Positions 1 through 5,601 of a stretch of 5,601 nt of DNA are shown here, piece after piece (position 1 is the first letter of the stretch; every line of letters begins with the position of its first letter). The position numbers and the translations under genes were made by a program. Where the stretch lies: contig CAJUQD010000098.1 in NCBI GenBank assembly GCA_910588105.1, positions 1 through 5,601 of the forward strand, in the 5' to 3' direction. This DNA comes from an uncultured Oscillospiraceae bacterium. Lineage in GTDB: Bacteria; Bacillota; Clostridia; Oscillospirales; Oscillospiraceae. The notes below the pieces were generated by a model. That model was not told where the DNA came from, ran no database searches, and saw nothing but the letters and a program-made list of their open reading frames with translations.

Positions 1-206
1 GCCACCCCAAATTACCATTGTTATCACTTCAGACACATATTTTTCGTCTGCGCTGGCGCCCTTCTCTTTGGTAACACTGGTGTAATCCGCAATCTCTAAC
101 AACAGCACTTTTTGACACAGATGGTTTTTGATCCGATGAGTGCCCGTCTTGTTTACTGCGGCGCAAATCCTGCGTGGCAGCCTTTCTTCTGTACTGCACT
201 TTTTCT

Positions 207-299
207 CCCCTTTAGGGGCAGGGGGTGCCGGGGCAGCGCCCCGGCGAGTGCGGACGGCGTATAGCCGGACGCGATGCTTGCCCCACCCAAAAGGGTGGG
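207..299. repeat. Cluster of four adjacent GC-rich hairpins in non-coding DNA
   Basis: Four stem-loops follow one another with gaps of only 4 to 9 nt. They are CCCC-TTTA-GGGG (207-218); GCCGGGGC-AGC-GCCCCGGC (227-245, perfect 8-bp stem); GCG-GA-CGGC-GTATA-GCCG-GA-CGC (250-272); and CCCACCC-AAAA-GGGTGGG (282-299, perfect 7-bp stem). The third has two stems separated by a symmetric GA/GA internal loop, which as + strand RNA could form tandem sheared G-A pairs. None is followed by a T-tract, so they do not look like ordinary intrinsic terminators. Possible roles are a structured RNA, a replication or transfer origin folded as single-stranded DNA, or a mobile-element end. I cannot choose among these from the sequence alone. 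Confidence 0.6.
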
Positions 300-374
300 C
301 TTCCACCCCATCGGAGCGTTTCTGCGTTGCCCTTACCCCGTTGCACCCTCGGCACTTTTCCGTGCACATCGCGC

Positions 375-393
375 CTGTCCGCACTGCGGGCAG
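375..393. repeat. Hairpin, 8-bp stem with one G-T wobble
   Basis: CTGTCCGC (375-382) pairs with GCGGGCAG (386-393) around the loop ACT, with one T-G wobble. It continues the hairpin-rich character of the preceding 170 bases. A weaker stem, GGAGGC (526-531) with GCCTCC (548-553), lies further right. No T-tract follows either. Confidence 0.5.
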
Positions 394-561
394 ATGTGGG
401 TCCAGTTTATCCCGCTTTTGTCCTTCGCCCTTAAATCTGACCTCTGGACTGCCCTTTGCCTTGGGCGTTTTGCCGAACACAACCGCCTCAGAAAATCCGC
501 TGAACAGAGGGCAAAAGCACCGTGTGGAGGCCGGGTGAACCGTCCCAGCCTCCCCGCGTCC

Positions 562-772
562 ATGTCTGCTCTGCCACCTCAGATTTCTGGATGAAAGCCG
601 CTCCACCGTACAAACGCGCACAAAGGCCCCAACACCGCGTTTCACTCCCTGGGAGGTATACAGAATGCCACCCGACTTGTAGGCGGGGCACACAAGCCCT
701 CGCAGGGGCCAGCACAGGGCTTCGCGGTTTGGAGGTTTCGCCTCCACCTCAGATAAGCAGACATTGGCAGAG
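562..772. repeat. Shared short words in direct and inverted orientation
   Basis: CCACCTCAGAT occurs twice in direct orientation, at 574-584 and 744-754. ATGTCTGCT (562-570) recurs inverted as AGCAGACAT (756-764), and CTCTGCCA (569-576) recurs inverted as TGGCAGAG (765-772). The same three words therefore flank the interval in rearranged order. This could be a scrambled duplication or a long-range stem of a structured RNA, or chance in a biased sequence. Confidence 0.4.
694..746. repeat. Two consecutive hairpins
   Basis: AAGCCCT (694-700) pairs perfectly with AGGGCTT (716-722) across a 15-nt loop. Immediately after it, TGGAGG (730-735) pairs with CCTCCA (741-746) around TTTCG. Read on the minus strand, the second loop is CGAAA. 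No T-tract follows on either side. Confidence 0.5.
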
Positions 773-886
773 GGGAATCCGCCAGAAAATCTGTTGCCGA
801 ATTTCCGGATTTCCTGAAGTTTTTGTGATCCTTCGATTTGGCTGCAAAAGGTTCTCTATGATTACGGCGTAGTAAATCTTTCCCAT
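749..886 (-). CDS. Possible small protein of 45 residues, divergent from the operon
   Basis: A 45-codon frame starts at ATG 886-884 and stops at TGA 751-749 on the minus strand. GGGAGG (minus strand, 896-891) precedes the ATG with only 4 nt between, which is close but usable. The product begins MGKIYYAVIIENLL, has a hydrophobic N-terminal segment followed by a basic stretch (PNRRITK), and ends in LCQCLLI. I recognise no family. In the same frame upstream, a GGGGAGG-preceded ATG at 940-938 opens a frame that meets an amber TAG at 922-920 after six codons (MNQQHA). The small ORF could therefore be the downstream part of a slightly longer gene broken by one stop. A hairpin (884-905) overlaps its start region. 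With no homology evidence, it could easily be a chance ORF. Confidence 0.25.
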   Translation of the reverse strand: MGKIYYAVIIENLLQPNRRITKTSGNPEIRQQIFWRIPLCQCLLI

Positions 887-905
887 TTCGCCTCCCAACG
901 AAATG
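884..905. repeat. Hairpin enclosing a minus-strand ribosome site and ATG
   Basis: CATTTCG (884-890) pairs perfectly with CGAAATG (899-905) around an 8-nt loop. On the minus strand the loop reads TTGGGAGG and the 3' arm ends in ATG, so a Shine-Dalgarno-like sequence sits in the loop and the candidate start codon in the stem. Nearby, TCCCC (945-949) also pairs with GGGGA (957-961). Confidence 0.5.
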
Positions 906-1036
906 CCTTCTATTTGTTGCTATGCGTGTTGTTGATTCATTTCCTCCCCAAATTCTGGGGAACCCCCTCTCCGTCAAGTGAGGCATAGGATTTCTCCATC
1001 CTGAGCGTACCTATCGAATCTCCCCGCCAAAACCAG

Positions 1037-1066
1037 TAGACACCGCCCGCTTCCCTGTGCTAAGAT
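1037..1066 (+). promoter_or_regulatory. Sigma-A-like promoter for the two-component genes
   Basis: TAGACA (1037-1042, five of six matches to TTGACA) and TAAGAT (1061-1066, four of six to TATAAT) are separated by 18 bp. Transcription would begin around 1073, leaving a leader of only about 20 nt before the regulator's start codon. I see no copy of the TTACA-N4-TGTAA operator here, which suggests basal rather than autoregulated expression of the regulator and kinase. Confidence 0.5.
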
Positions 1067-1077
1067 AAAAATCAGCC

Positions 1078-1084
1078 GAGGTGA
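1078..1084 (+). promoter_or_regulatory. Ribosome binding site fixing the regulator start
   Basis: GAGGTGA, complementary to the 16S rRNA 3' end, lies 7 nt before ATG 1092. It supports this start and argues against internal ATGs. Confidence 0.8.
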
Positions 1085-1091
1085 TGTGTAA

Positions 1092-1757
1092 ATGCAGAAG
1101 ATCATGATTGTTGAGGACGACCAGGCCATCCGGGAGGAACTGGCCCTGCTGCTGGAAAACGAGGGGTACGCCCCCATCGTTGGGGAGGATTTTTCCACCA
1201 TCCTGGAGCAGGCCGGCCGGGAGTGCCCCGACCTGGTTCTGCTGGACGTGGGTCTGCCCGGACGGGACGGCTTTTCCCTGTGCGCAAACCTGCGAAAGTC
1301 TGTTAAGGCCCCGGTGATCTTCGTCACCAGCCGCAGCTCCAGCCTGGATGAAGTGCGGGCGCTGAGCCTGGGCGGGGACGACTACATCACCAAGCCCTAC
1401 AGCATCCCCGTCCTGCTGGCCCGGATCAAGGCCGTTTTGCGCCGGAGCGGGGCAACCGACGGGACGGACGTACTGGAGGCAGCGGGCCTTTGCCTGAGCC
1501 TTACCAAAGGAACTGTATCGGTCAGTGGTCAGACGGCGGAACTCACCCGGAACGAGCTGCAAATCCTGACCTGTCTGATGGCCCACGCAGGCCAGATCGT
1601 TTCCCGCGCCGATTTGATTGAAACGCTCTGGGACAATCAGATTTATATCGACGACAACACCCTCAGCGTCAACATGACCCGGCTTCGGACAAAACTGGCG
1701 GAGATTGGCCTGCCTGACGCCATCAAGACCCGCCGGGGAATGGGGTATCAGCTATGA
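1092..1757 (+). CDS. OmpR-family response regulator, BceR/VanR-like
   Basis: This is a 221-residue DNA-binding response regulator, the usual length for the OmpR/PhoB class. The receiver domain (about 1-115) shows the acidic pocket E8-D9-D10, phospho-acceptor D52 in LLDVGLPGRDG, switch threonine T79 and K101-P102 in GGDDYITKPY. The winged-helix effector (about 125-221) contains the recognition region ELTRNELQILTCL and ends in the typical wing motif TRRGMGYQL. The start is supported by GAGGTGA 7 nt upstream. The gene overlaps the kinase gene by 4 nt (ATGA), so the two are probably translationally coupled partners. By family analogy, phosphorylation by the kinase would let it bind the TTACA-N4-TGTAA palindrome ahead of the transporter genes. 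The family assignment is firm; the BceR-like role is inferred from the neighbours and the operator. Confidence 0.96.
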   Translation: MQKIMIVEDDQAIREELALLLENEGYAPIVGEDFSTILEQAGRECPDLVLLDVGLPGRDGFSLCANLRKSVKAPVIFVTSRSSSLDEVRALSLGGDDYITKPYSIPVLLARIKAVLRRSGATDGTDVLEAAGLCLSLTKGTVSVSGQTAELTRNELQILTCLMAHAGQIVSRADLIETLWDNQIYIDDNTLSVNMTRLRTKLAEIGLPDAIKTRRGMGYQL

Positions 1758-2764
1758 GGATGTCTGAGTTTCTCGCCGACCATATGGGACAGCTCCTGCT
1801 CCGGGCAGTTTTTGCCGGGGCGGCGGTATTGTTCCTGCTGGCCACCGGAACCGCCCCCGGGGTAGCCGTATTATTGCTCATCGTATGGCTGCTGGTGTTC
1901 ACCACGTCTCAGGTTGTGGACTATCTGCGCCAGCGGGCCCGCCTGCAAGAGCTGGAGGGCATCATGGACAGCCTGGACAAGCAATATCTGTTTGCCGAGC
2001 TGGCCCCCAGGAGCCGCACCGTCTATGAACGCAGGCTGCTGGATTTCTGCCGCCGGGCAGGGCGTGCCATGGCCACCCAGGTGTCCGAGGCCCAGGCCGC
2101 CCAGCGGGAGTACCGGGAGTATGTGGAGAGCTGGGTCCACGAGGTCAAGACCCCTATCACGGCAGCGGGCCTCATTTGCCGGAACGCCGAGCCGGAGTTC
2201 CGGCGCAGATTGGCGCAGGAGCTGGCCCAGATTGAGGCCCATGTAGAGCGGGCCCTGTTTTACGCCCGTGCAGAGAGTCTGGAAAAAGACTTCATCCTCC
2301 GAGAGTCCAATCTATCTGATATCGTATCCCAGGCCGTGGGCCAGCACCGGACCCTGCTCATCCAGAGCGGTGTCCGGGTGGAGACGGAGGACTTGGAGCA
2401 GACGGTCTTCACCGATGGCAAATGGGCGGCCTTTATCCTGGGCCAACTGCTGCAAAACGCGGCCCGCTACCGGGGAAACCAACCACTGGTCACTCTATCT
2501 GGGCGGCAGCTTGGCAGGCAAGTCCAGCTCACCGTCAGCGACAGCGGGATCGGCATCCCCGCCCACGAACTGCCCCGGATCTTTGACCGGGGGTTTACCG
2601 GCAGCAACGGGCGGGCCCAGGGCGGCTCCACCGGTATGGGGCTGTACCTGTGCAAAAAACTGGCGGATTGCCTGGACATCGGCCTGCGCGTCGCCTCCGA
2701 GGTAAATGAAGGTACCTCTGTCACCCTCACCTTTCCCTCCCGGGAGAACCTTACAAAAGTGTAA
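1754..2764 (+). CDS. Intramembrane-sensing histidine kinase, BceS-like
   Basis: This is a 336-residue membrane sensor kinase, close to the usual length of BceS-type kinases. Two hydrophobic helices lie at about 14-31 and 36-52 with only a few residues (around GTAPG) between them. There is thus no extracellular sensor domain, the mark of intramembrane-sensing kinases that take their signal from a partner ABC transporter. A cytoplasmic linker leads to the phospho-acceptor H129 in WVHEVKTP. The ATP-binding domain has the N box (N235 in LLQNAARY), G1 box (DSGIGI, 263-268), F box (IFDRGF, 276-281) and G2 box (STGMGLYL, 292-299), so the kinase looks intact. It starts inside the regulator's stop codon with no strong ribosome site, as expected for coupling; M3 is an alternative start. 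Its stop codon lies inside the operator palindrome. Confidence 0.96.
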   Translation: MRMSEFLADHMGQLLLRAVFAGAAVLFLLATGTAPGVAVLLLIVWLLVFTTSQVVDYLRQRARLQELEGIMDSLDKQYLFAELAPRSRTVYERRLLDFCRRAGRAMATQVSEAQAAQREYREYVESWVHEVKTPITAAGLICRNAEPEFRRRLAQELAQIEAHVERALFYARAESLEKDFILRESNLSDIVSQAVGQHRTLLIQSGVRVETEDLEQTVFTDGKWAAFILGQLLQNAARYRGNQPLVTLSGRQLGRQVQLTVSDSGIGIPAHELPRIFDRGFTGSNGRAQGGSTGMGLYLCKKLADCLDIGLRVASEVNEGTSVTLTFPSRENLTKV

Positions 2765-2766
2765 GG
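2749..2766 (+). promoter_or_regulatory. Candidate BceR-type operator, perfect palindrome
   Basis: CCTTACA (2749-2755), AAAG, TGTAAGG (2760-2766) is a perfect inverted repeat with 7-bp arms. The core TTACA-N4-TGTAA matches the TNACA-N4-TGTAA consensus described for BceR-like regulators in Bacillota. It ends about 20 bp before the candidate -35 region of the transporter promoter. The last codons and TAA stop of the kinase gene (2762-2764) lie within it. Binding by the regulator encoded at 1092 is inferred. Confidence 0.75.
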
Positions 2767-2771
2767 AAAAC

Positions 2772-2814
2772 CGATACCAATTCGATACAAACGGCCGCGC
2801 TTTGGGCGTATCAT
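2772..2814 (+). promoter_or_regulatory. Transporter promoter with 11-bp-spaced direct repeat
   Basis: CGATAC occurs at 2772-2777 and 2783-2788, exactly 11 bp apart, about one helical turn. The inverted core GTATC appears at 2808-2812. TATCAT (2809-2814) matches the -10 consensus at five of six positions. A poor -35, TACAAA (2786-2791), lies 17 bp upstream and overlaps the second repeat. A weak -35 next to an upstream operator is typical of an activator-dependent promoter. The predicted start is near 2821, just ahead of the ATPase ribosome site. Confidence 0.55.
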
Positions 2815-2826
2815 AGGGCCATCAGC

Positions 2827-2834
2827 AAAGGAGG
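2827..2834 (+). promoter_or_regulatory. Strong ribosome binding site for the ATPase gene
   Basis: AAAGGAGG lies 7 nt before ATG 2842, a near-ideal site. It fixes the ATPase start and fits high transporter expression once the promoter is induced. Confidence 0.85.
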
Positions 2835-2841
2835 CAGCTCT

Positions 2842-3600
2842 ATGCTACAGGTCAAAAACATCGAAAAATATTACGGCAGCAAAAACAACGTCACCCGCGC
2901 CCTGGACCGGGTGAGCTTTGACGTGGACGCCGGAGAATTCATCGCCATCATGGGCGCGTCGGGCAGCGGCAAAACCACCCTGCTCAACTGCATCTCCACC
3001 ATCGACACGGTGAGCGCCGGGGACATCCTGCTGGACGGGGAGAGCATCGCAGCCCTCAGCGAAGGCGAGCTGGCCCGGTTCCGCCGGGAGCGGCTGGGCT
3101 TTGTGTTCCAGGATTTTAACCTGCTGGATACCCTGACCATTGAGGAGAACATCGGGCTTGCCCTGGCCCTGAACCACGCCGACCCCAGCACGGTCCAGCG
3201 GCAGGTGGCGGATGTGGCCCAAAAGCTGGGCATCAGCGACATCCTTCCCAAGTTTCCCTATCAGGTGTCCGGGGGGCAGAAGCAGAGGGCGGCCTGCGCC
3301 CGGGCCATGGTGGCGGGGCAGTCCCTGCTGTTGTGCGACGAGCCCACCGGGGCCCTGGACTCCAAGGCGTCCAAAAACCTGCTGGAAATCATGACGAAGA
3401 TGAACCGGGACATGGGGGCCACCATCCTCATGGTCACCCACGACGCCTACAGCGCCAGCTACGCGGGGCGCGTGCTGTTTTTGAAAGACGGGCGCATTTT
3501 CAACGAGCTGCTCCGGGGGGAGCGGGACCGCCCGGTGTTCTACCACGAGATTCTGGACGTATTGGCCGCGCTGGGGGGTGACGTCAGTGACGTTATCTAA
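2842..3600 (+). CDS. ABC transporter ATP-binding protein, BceA-type (MacB/FtsE-like)
   Basis: This is the 252-residue cytoplasmic ATPase subunit of a peptide-resistance ABC transporter. All motifs of a working nucleotide-binding domain are present: Walker A GASGSGKT (38-45), Q-loop Q90 in VFQDFNLLDTLT, signature VSGGQ (142-146), Walker B LLLCDEP with D166 and E167, D-loop ALDS (171-174) and switch H200 in VTHD. The FNLLDTLT segment after the Q-loop and the compact single-domain length are typical of the BceA/MacB/FtsE group, which works with FtsX-like permeases. The start is supported by AAAGGAGG. The 3' end overlaps the permease gene, so both subunits are probably made in step. By family, ATP hydrolysis removes or frees cell-wall precursor targets from peptides such as bacitracin-like compounds or lantibiotics and also powers signalling to the kinase. 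The actual substrate is unknown. Confidence 0.97.
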   Translation: MLQVKNIEKYYGSKNNVTRALDRVSFDVDAGEFIAIMGASGSGKTTLLNCISTIDTVSAGDILLDGESIAALSEGELARFRRERLGFVFQDFNLLDTLTIEENIGLALALNHADPSTVQRQVADVAQKLGISDILPKFPYQVSGGQKQRAACARAMVAGQSLLLCDEPTGALDSKASKNLLEIMTKMNRDMGATILMVTHDAYSASYAGRVLFLKDGRIFNELLRGERDRPVFYHEILDVLAALGGDVSDVI

Positions 3601-5518
3601 GCTGTCCCTGCGCAACGCCAAGCGGCAGGCCCAGGATTATCTGGTCTATTTTGCCACCGTGGTCATGGCCGCCGCCCTGCTCTACTCCTTCAACGCCCTG
3701 GTGTTTTCCCGGGAGATCAGCACCCTGTCCCAAAGCATGGCTATGCTGCCTATGATGATCGTGCTGGCCAGCATCGTGGTGGTATGCGTATTCGGCTGGC
3801 TGGTTGCCTACGCCACCGGCTTCATGCTCCAGCGCCGCAGCCGGGAGCTGGGCACCTATATCCTCATTGGTTTGGAGAATAAACAGGTGGCCCGGCTGTT
3901 TTTCCTGGAGAATCTGGCGGTGGGGGGCTGCGCCCTGGCCATTGGCATCCTGCTGGGTGGGCTGCTGTACCAGGCTCTGCGGGCTATCGTACTGGCTCTG
4001 TTCGGCACGGTCTATCACTTTTCCTTTGGCTTCTCCCTCCCGGCCCTGGCTCTGACGGTTGTTTATTTTGCCCTCATCTACCTCCGGGCCCTGCGCAAAA
4101 GCCGGAAGCGCATCCGCAACATGAAAATCTATGACCTTATCTATTTTGACCGCCGGAACGAGGGCGCGGTGGTCAAGACCGGCAGGGGACGGCGGGTGGC
4201 ATTCGTCCTGTCCATCGTCCTGGGCGTGGTGGGCACGGCGCTGCTCATGATACCTAACCTGGCCCTGGCCGTTGCCGGGGCGGGGTGCGTCATCGTTTCC
4301 CTGTTCGGATTCTTCCTCAGCTTTGCCTCCGGGGTGCCCGCCTTCTTCGACAAACGGCCCGCCCGGAAGTTCAAGGGGCAGAATCTGCTGGTGTTCCGCA
4401 CCCTGACGGCCAAATTGGGTGCCATGGGGGTGCTGATGGCCACCATCTCTCTGATTTTCACCGCCACCCTGATCTCCGAGGGCACGGGGCTGGTGTTCCG
4501 GGGACTGTTCGAAGGACGAGCGGCGGAGGATGCCTGCTTTGACCTATATCTCGCCCTCGATGAGGAGCAGATGAGTTCCGACGCCCCTCTGGACTATGTC
4601 CGGGAGCACATCCCGGTAGAGGATTCTCTGCTGTACAACGTCTATCGGAGCGAGGGCGCCCAGCTTCTGGAGTATCTGGGACTGACAGAGGATGCCTTTC
4701 ACTATGACTATACCCAGGATCCAGTGCTGCGCTACAGCGACTATGCCGCCCTGCGCTCCATTGCGGGCTATCCGCCGGTGGAACTGGGCCAGGGGCAGTA
4801 CCTCATCCACGCCCAGGCGCATCTGGAAGGGGCGCTGGGGGCCTACGGCGGGACGCTTACCTTGGGAGGCCGCACGCTCGCCCCAGGCGGTGTCTGCACG
4901 GAGCATTTGATGCAGGGTTTTGGTGTGTCCAACGGGACCTGGTACATCCTGGTGGTGCCGGACGAGGCGGCGGAGGGGCTGGCCGTCTACCATTGGGCCT
5001 ATGCCGCCCAAACGGCCCAGCCCGTGCCCTATGAGGACTTTTACAATCTGACGGATCTGGCGGACAAGGCTGCCCTGGAGTGGCAGGTGGCCACCCGGGC
5101 CCAGGCGGAGGCGGAAGCAGCCGCCCAGACCGCTCTAATCGTGTTCCCCCTGTACTACTTGGCCCTGGCGCTGACCATGACCGCCGCCACCATCCTTACC
5201 ATCCAACAACTCAGTGAGGCAGATCGTTACAAGCGGCAGTTCCAGTTGCTCCAAAAGCTGGGCATGGATCGACGGGGGATGGCAAAGGCCCTGCGGACGC
5301 AGTTTGCCATCTACTACGCCCTGCCCGCCGTGCCGCCGGTGCTGATTGGCGTGCCGTTCATCGTACATCTGGCCCGCGCCCCGGAGCCGGGGGTCATGGT
5401 GGGGGCCAGCAGTCCCGCCGCCATTGTGGGCATCGCGCTGGCGCTGTTCTTCCTCATTTACGGGGTCTATATTCTGCTGGCCTATACCAGTCTGAAACGG
5501 AATGTGCTGCCGGAGTAG
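3587..5518 (+). CDS. ABC transporter permease, BceB-type with FtsX domains
   Basis: The frame is open from GTG 3578 (646 codons). I prefer GTG 3587 (643 codons, starting MTLSKLSLRNAKRQ) because GGGGGGTGA lies just before it, whereas GTG 3578 has no ribosome site. It then overlaps the ATPase gene by 14 nt. Numbering from 3578, hydrophobic helices lie at about 21-43, 57-84, 107-131, 148-169, 207-225, 228-250 and 281-300. A large extracellular domain follows at about 301-515, then three helices at about 518-542, 576-598 and 613-636. This 7 + domain + 3 pattern is characteristic of BceB-type permeases. The extracellular domain is strongly acidic (33 Asp/Glu against 9 Lys/Arg) and has only two cysteines, C320 and C440, which could form a disulphide. 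In this family the domain recognises the peptide and the protein signals to the kinase. The substrate cannot be read from the sequence. Confidence 0.95.
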   Translation: MTLSKLSLRNAKRQAQDYLVYFATVVMAAALLYSFNALVFSREISTLSQSMAMLPMMIVLASIVVVCVFGWLVAYATGFMLQRRSRELGTYILIGLENKQVARLFFLENLAVGGCALAIGILLGGLLYQALRAIVLALFGTVYHFSFGFSLPALALTVVYFALIYLRALRKSRKRIRNMKIYDLIYFDRRNEGAVVKTGRGRRVAFVLSIVLGVVGTALLMIPNLALAVAGAGCVIVSLFGFFLSFASGVPAFFDKRPARKFKGQNLLVFRTLTAKLGAMGVLMATISLIFTATLISEGTGLVFRGLFEGRAAEDACFDLYLALDEEQMSSDAPLDYVREHIPVEDSLLYNVYRSEGAQLLEYLGLTEDAFHYDYTQDPVLRYSDYAALRSIAGYPPVELGQGQYLIHAQAHLEGALGAYGGTLTLGGRTLAPGGVCTEHLMQGFGVSNGTWYILVVPDEAAEGLAVYHWAYAAQTAQPVPYEDFYNLTDLADKAALEWQVATRAQAEAEAAAQTALIVFPLYYLALALTMTAATILTIQQLSEADRYKRQFQLLQKLGMDRRGMAKALRTQFAIYYALPAVPPVLIGVPFIVHLARAPEPGVMVGASSPAAIVGIALALFFLIYGVYILLAYTSLKRNVLPE

Positions 5519-5601
5519 GAGAGCTGACCCAGATTCAGACCCAGAATGAGAAAATAGCAAGTGGAACCAATGGAGGGGGCAGTGCTGGAAAGCAGCCTTT
5601 T
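5519..5601 (+). other. Downstream spacer with a possible start of the next gene
   Basis: No intrinsic terminator is visible after the permease stop. An imperfect tandem 12-mer, ACCCAGATTCAG then ACCCAGAATGAG (5527-5550, 10 of 12 identical), lies just after the stop. GGAGG at 5572-5576 sits 5 nt before GTG 5582, in frame with ATG 5570, and the frame stays open to the window end. A further operon gene may therefore begin here. Only about seven codons are visible, too few to identify. Confidence 0.25.

Larger units (their letters stand above)
1..855 (-). other. 285-codon stop-free frame running off the left edge, coding status unclear
   Basis: Reading the minus strand from 855 to 1, I find no stop in this frame; the first upstream stop is TAG at 858-856. 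The frame leaves the window, so an end cannot be seen. The translation is poor in its right two thirds: rich in Cys, Arg, Pro and Trp, with no domain I recognise and no start that has a clear ribosome site. ATG occurs only at 369-367 and 18-16. The left end, roughly 150 to 1, looks more protein-like, with the segments KVLLLEIADYTSVTKEKG and EKYVSEVITMVIWGG, and is also more AT-rich. It may be the visible part of an unidentified gene continuing leftwards, or the remnant of one. Equally, it may be a GC-driven open frame across structured non-coding DNA, since other frames here are also long and open. I do not assign a function. Confidence 0.3.

Noticed and set aside
140..538. Plus-strand open frame of 132 codons in the upstream region
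   Set aside because: No ribosome site, Arg/Pro/Ser-rich composition and no recognisable domain. It crosses the four-hairpin cluster, as do other overlapping frames.
333..563. CPQCGQARC motif on the minus strand, suggestive of a zinc ribbon
   Set aside because: Only one CxxC pair is present, with no second pair at suitable spacing, and the rest of the 76-codon frame has no matching fold or start site.
945..961. TCCCC/GGGGA hairpin as a terminator before the operon
   Set aside because: The stem is only 5 bp and neither side has a run of T residues.
642..986. Minus-strand frame of 114 codons starting near the regulator promoter
   Set aside because: GGAG lies about 7 nt before its ATG, but the composition is unlike a protein (very Arg-rich, then Cys/Pro-rich) and it overlaps the shorter ORF at 749-886 in another frame.
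1..1036. Integrative-element end or transfer origin
   Set aside because: Modules like this are often carried on conjugative elements and the region is structured, but no integrase, relaxase, attachment repeat or recognisable nick site is visible, so the claim is not supported.
2845..3621. Long minus-strand open frame (258 codons) opposite the ATPase gene
   Set aside because: It lies wholly opposite a gene with all ABC ATPase motifs, and its translation is low-complexity, rich in Gly, His, Val and Gln. It is a shadow of GC-rich codons.
5519..5601. Operon terminator after the permease
   Set aside because: No GC-rich stem followed by a T-tract is present before the window ends.

Overview
The window carries a complete Bce-type peptide-sensing and detoxification module, all on the + strand. 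It comprises an OmpR-family response regulator (1092-1757), a short intramembrane-sensing histidine kinase (1754-2764), an MacB/BceA-type ABC ATPase (2842-3600) and a ten-helix BceB-type permease with a large extracellular domain (about 3587-5518). The gene order, the kinase architecture, the strong GGAGG-type ribosome sites and the high GC content of the genes suggest a GC-rich Bacillota, probably a gut Clostridia lineage of the Oscillospiraceae/Flavonifractor kind. The organism is an inference; no rRNA or marker gene is present.

Layout. Positions 1-1036 hold no confidently identifiable gene. The stretch is rich in short GC hairpins, four of them packed between 207 and 299. It also holds a minus-strand frame free of stops for 285 codons (855 down to 1, running off the left edge) and a 45-codon minus-strand ORF whose ribosome site and start codon lie inside a hairpin (749-886). 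A sigma-A-like promoter (1037-1066) and a strong ribosome site precede the regulator. Regulator and kinase overlap by 4 nt. The 77-nt gap between kinase and ATPase holds a perfect 18-bp palindrome, CCTTACA-AAAG-TGTAAGG, that spans the kinase stop codon. Next come an 11-bp-spaced direct repeat, a candidate -10 box and a strong ribosome site. ATPase and permease genes overlap. The last 83 nt hold no recognisable gene or terminator.

How it works, by analogy with BceRS-BceAB. The kinase has almost no extracellular loop, so it is expected to sense through the permease. The permease's acidic extracellular domain (net charge about -24 by my count) would engage a peptide or a peptide-lipid complex, and the ATPase powers the exporter or target-protection step. 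Transporter activity would drive the kinase to phosphorylate the regulator at Asp52. The regulator would then bind the palindrome and raise transcription of the transporter genes. The first promoter probably gives basal expression of the two-component pair.
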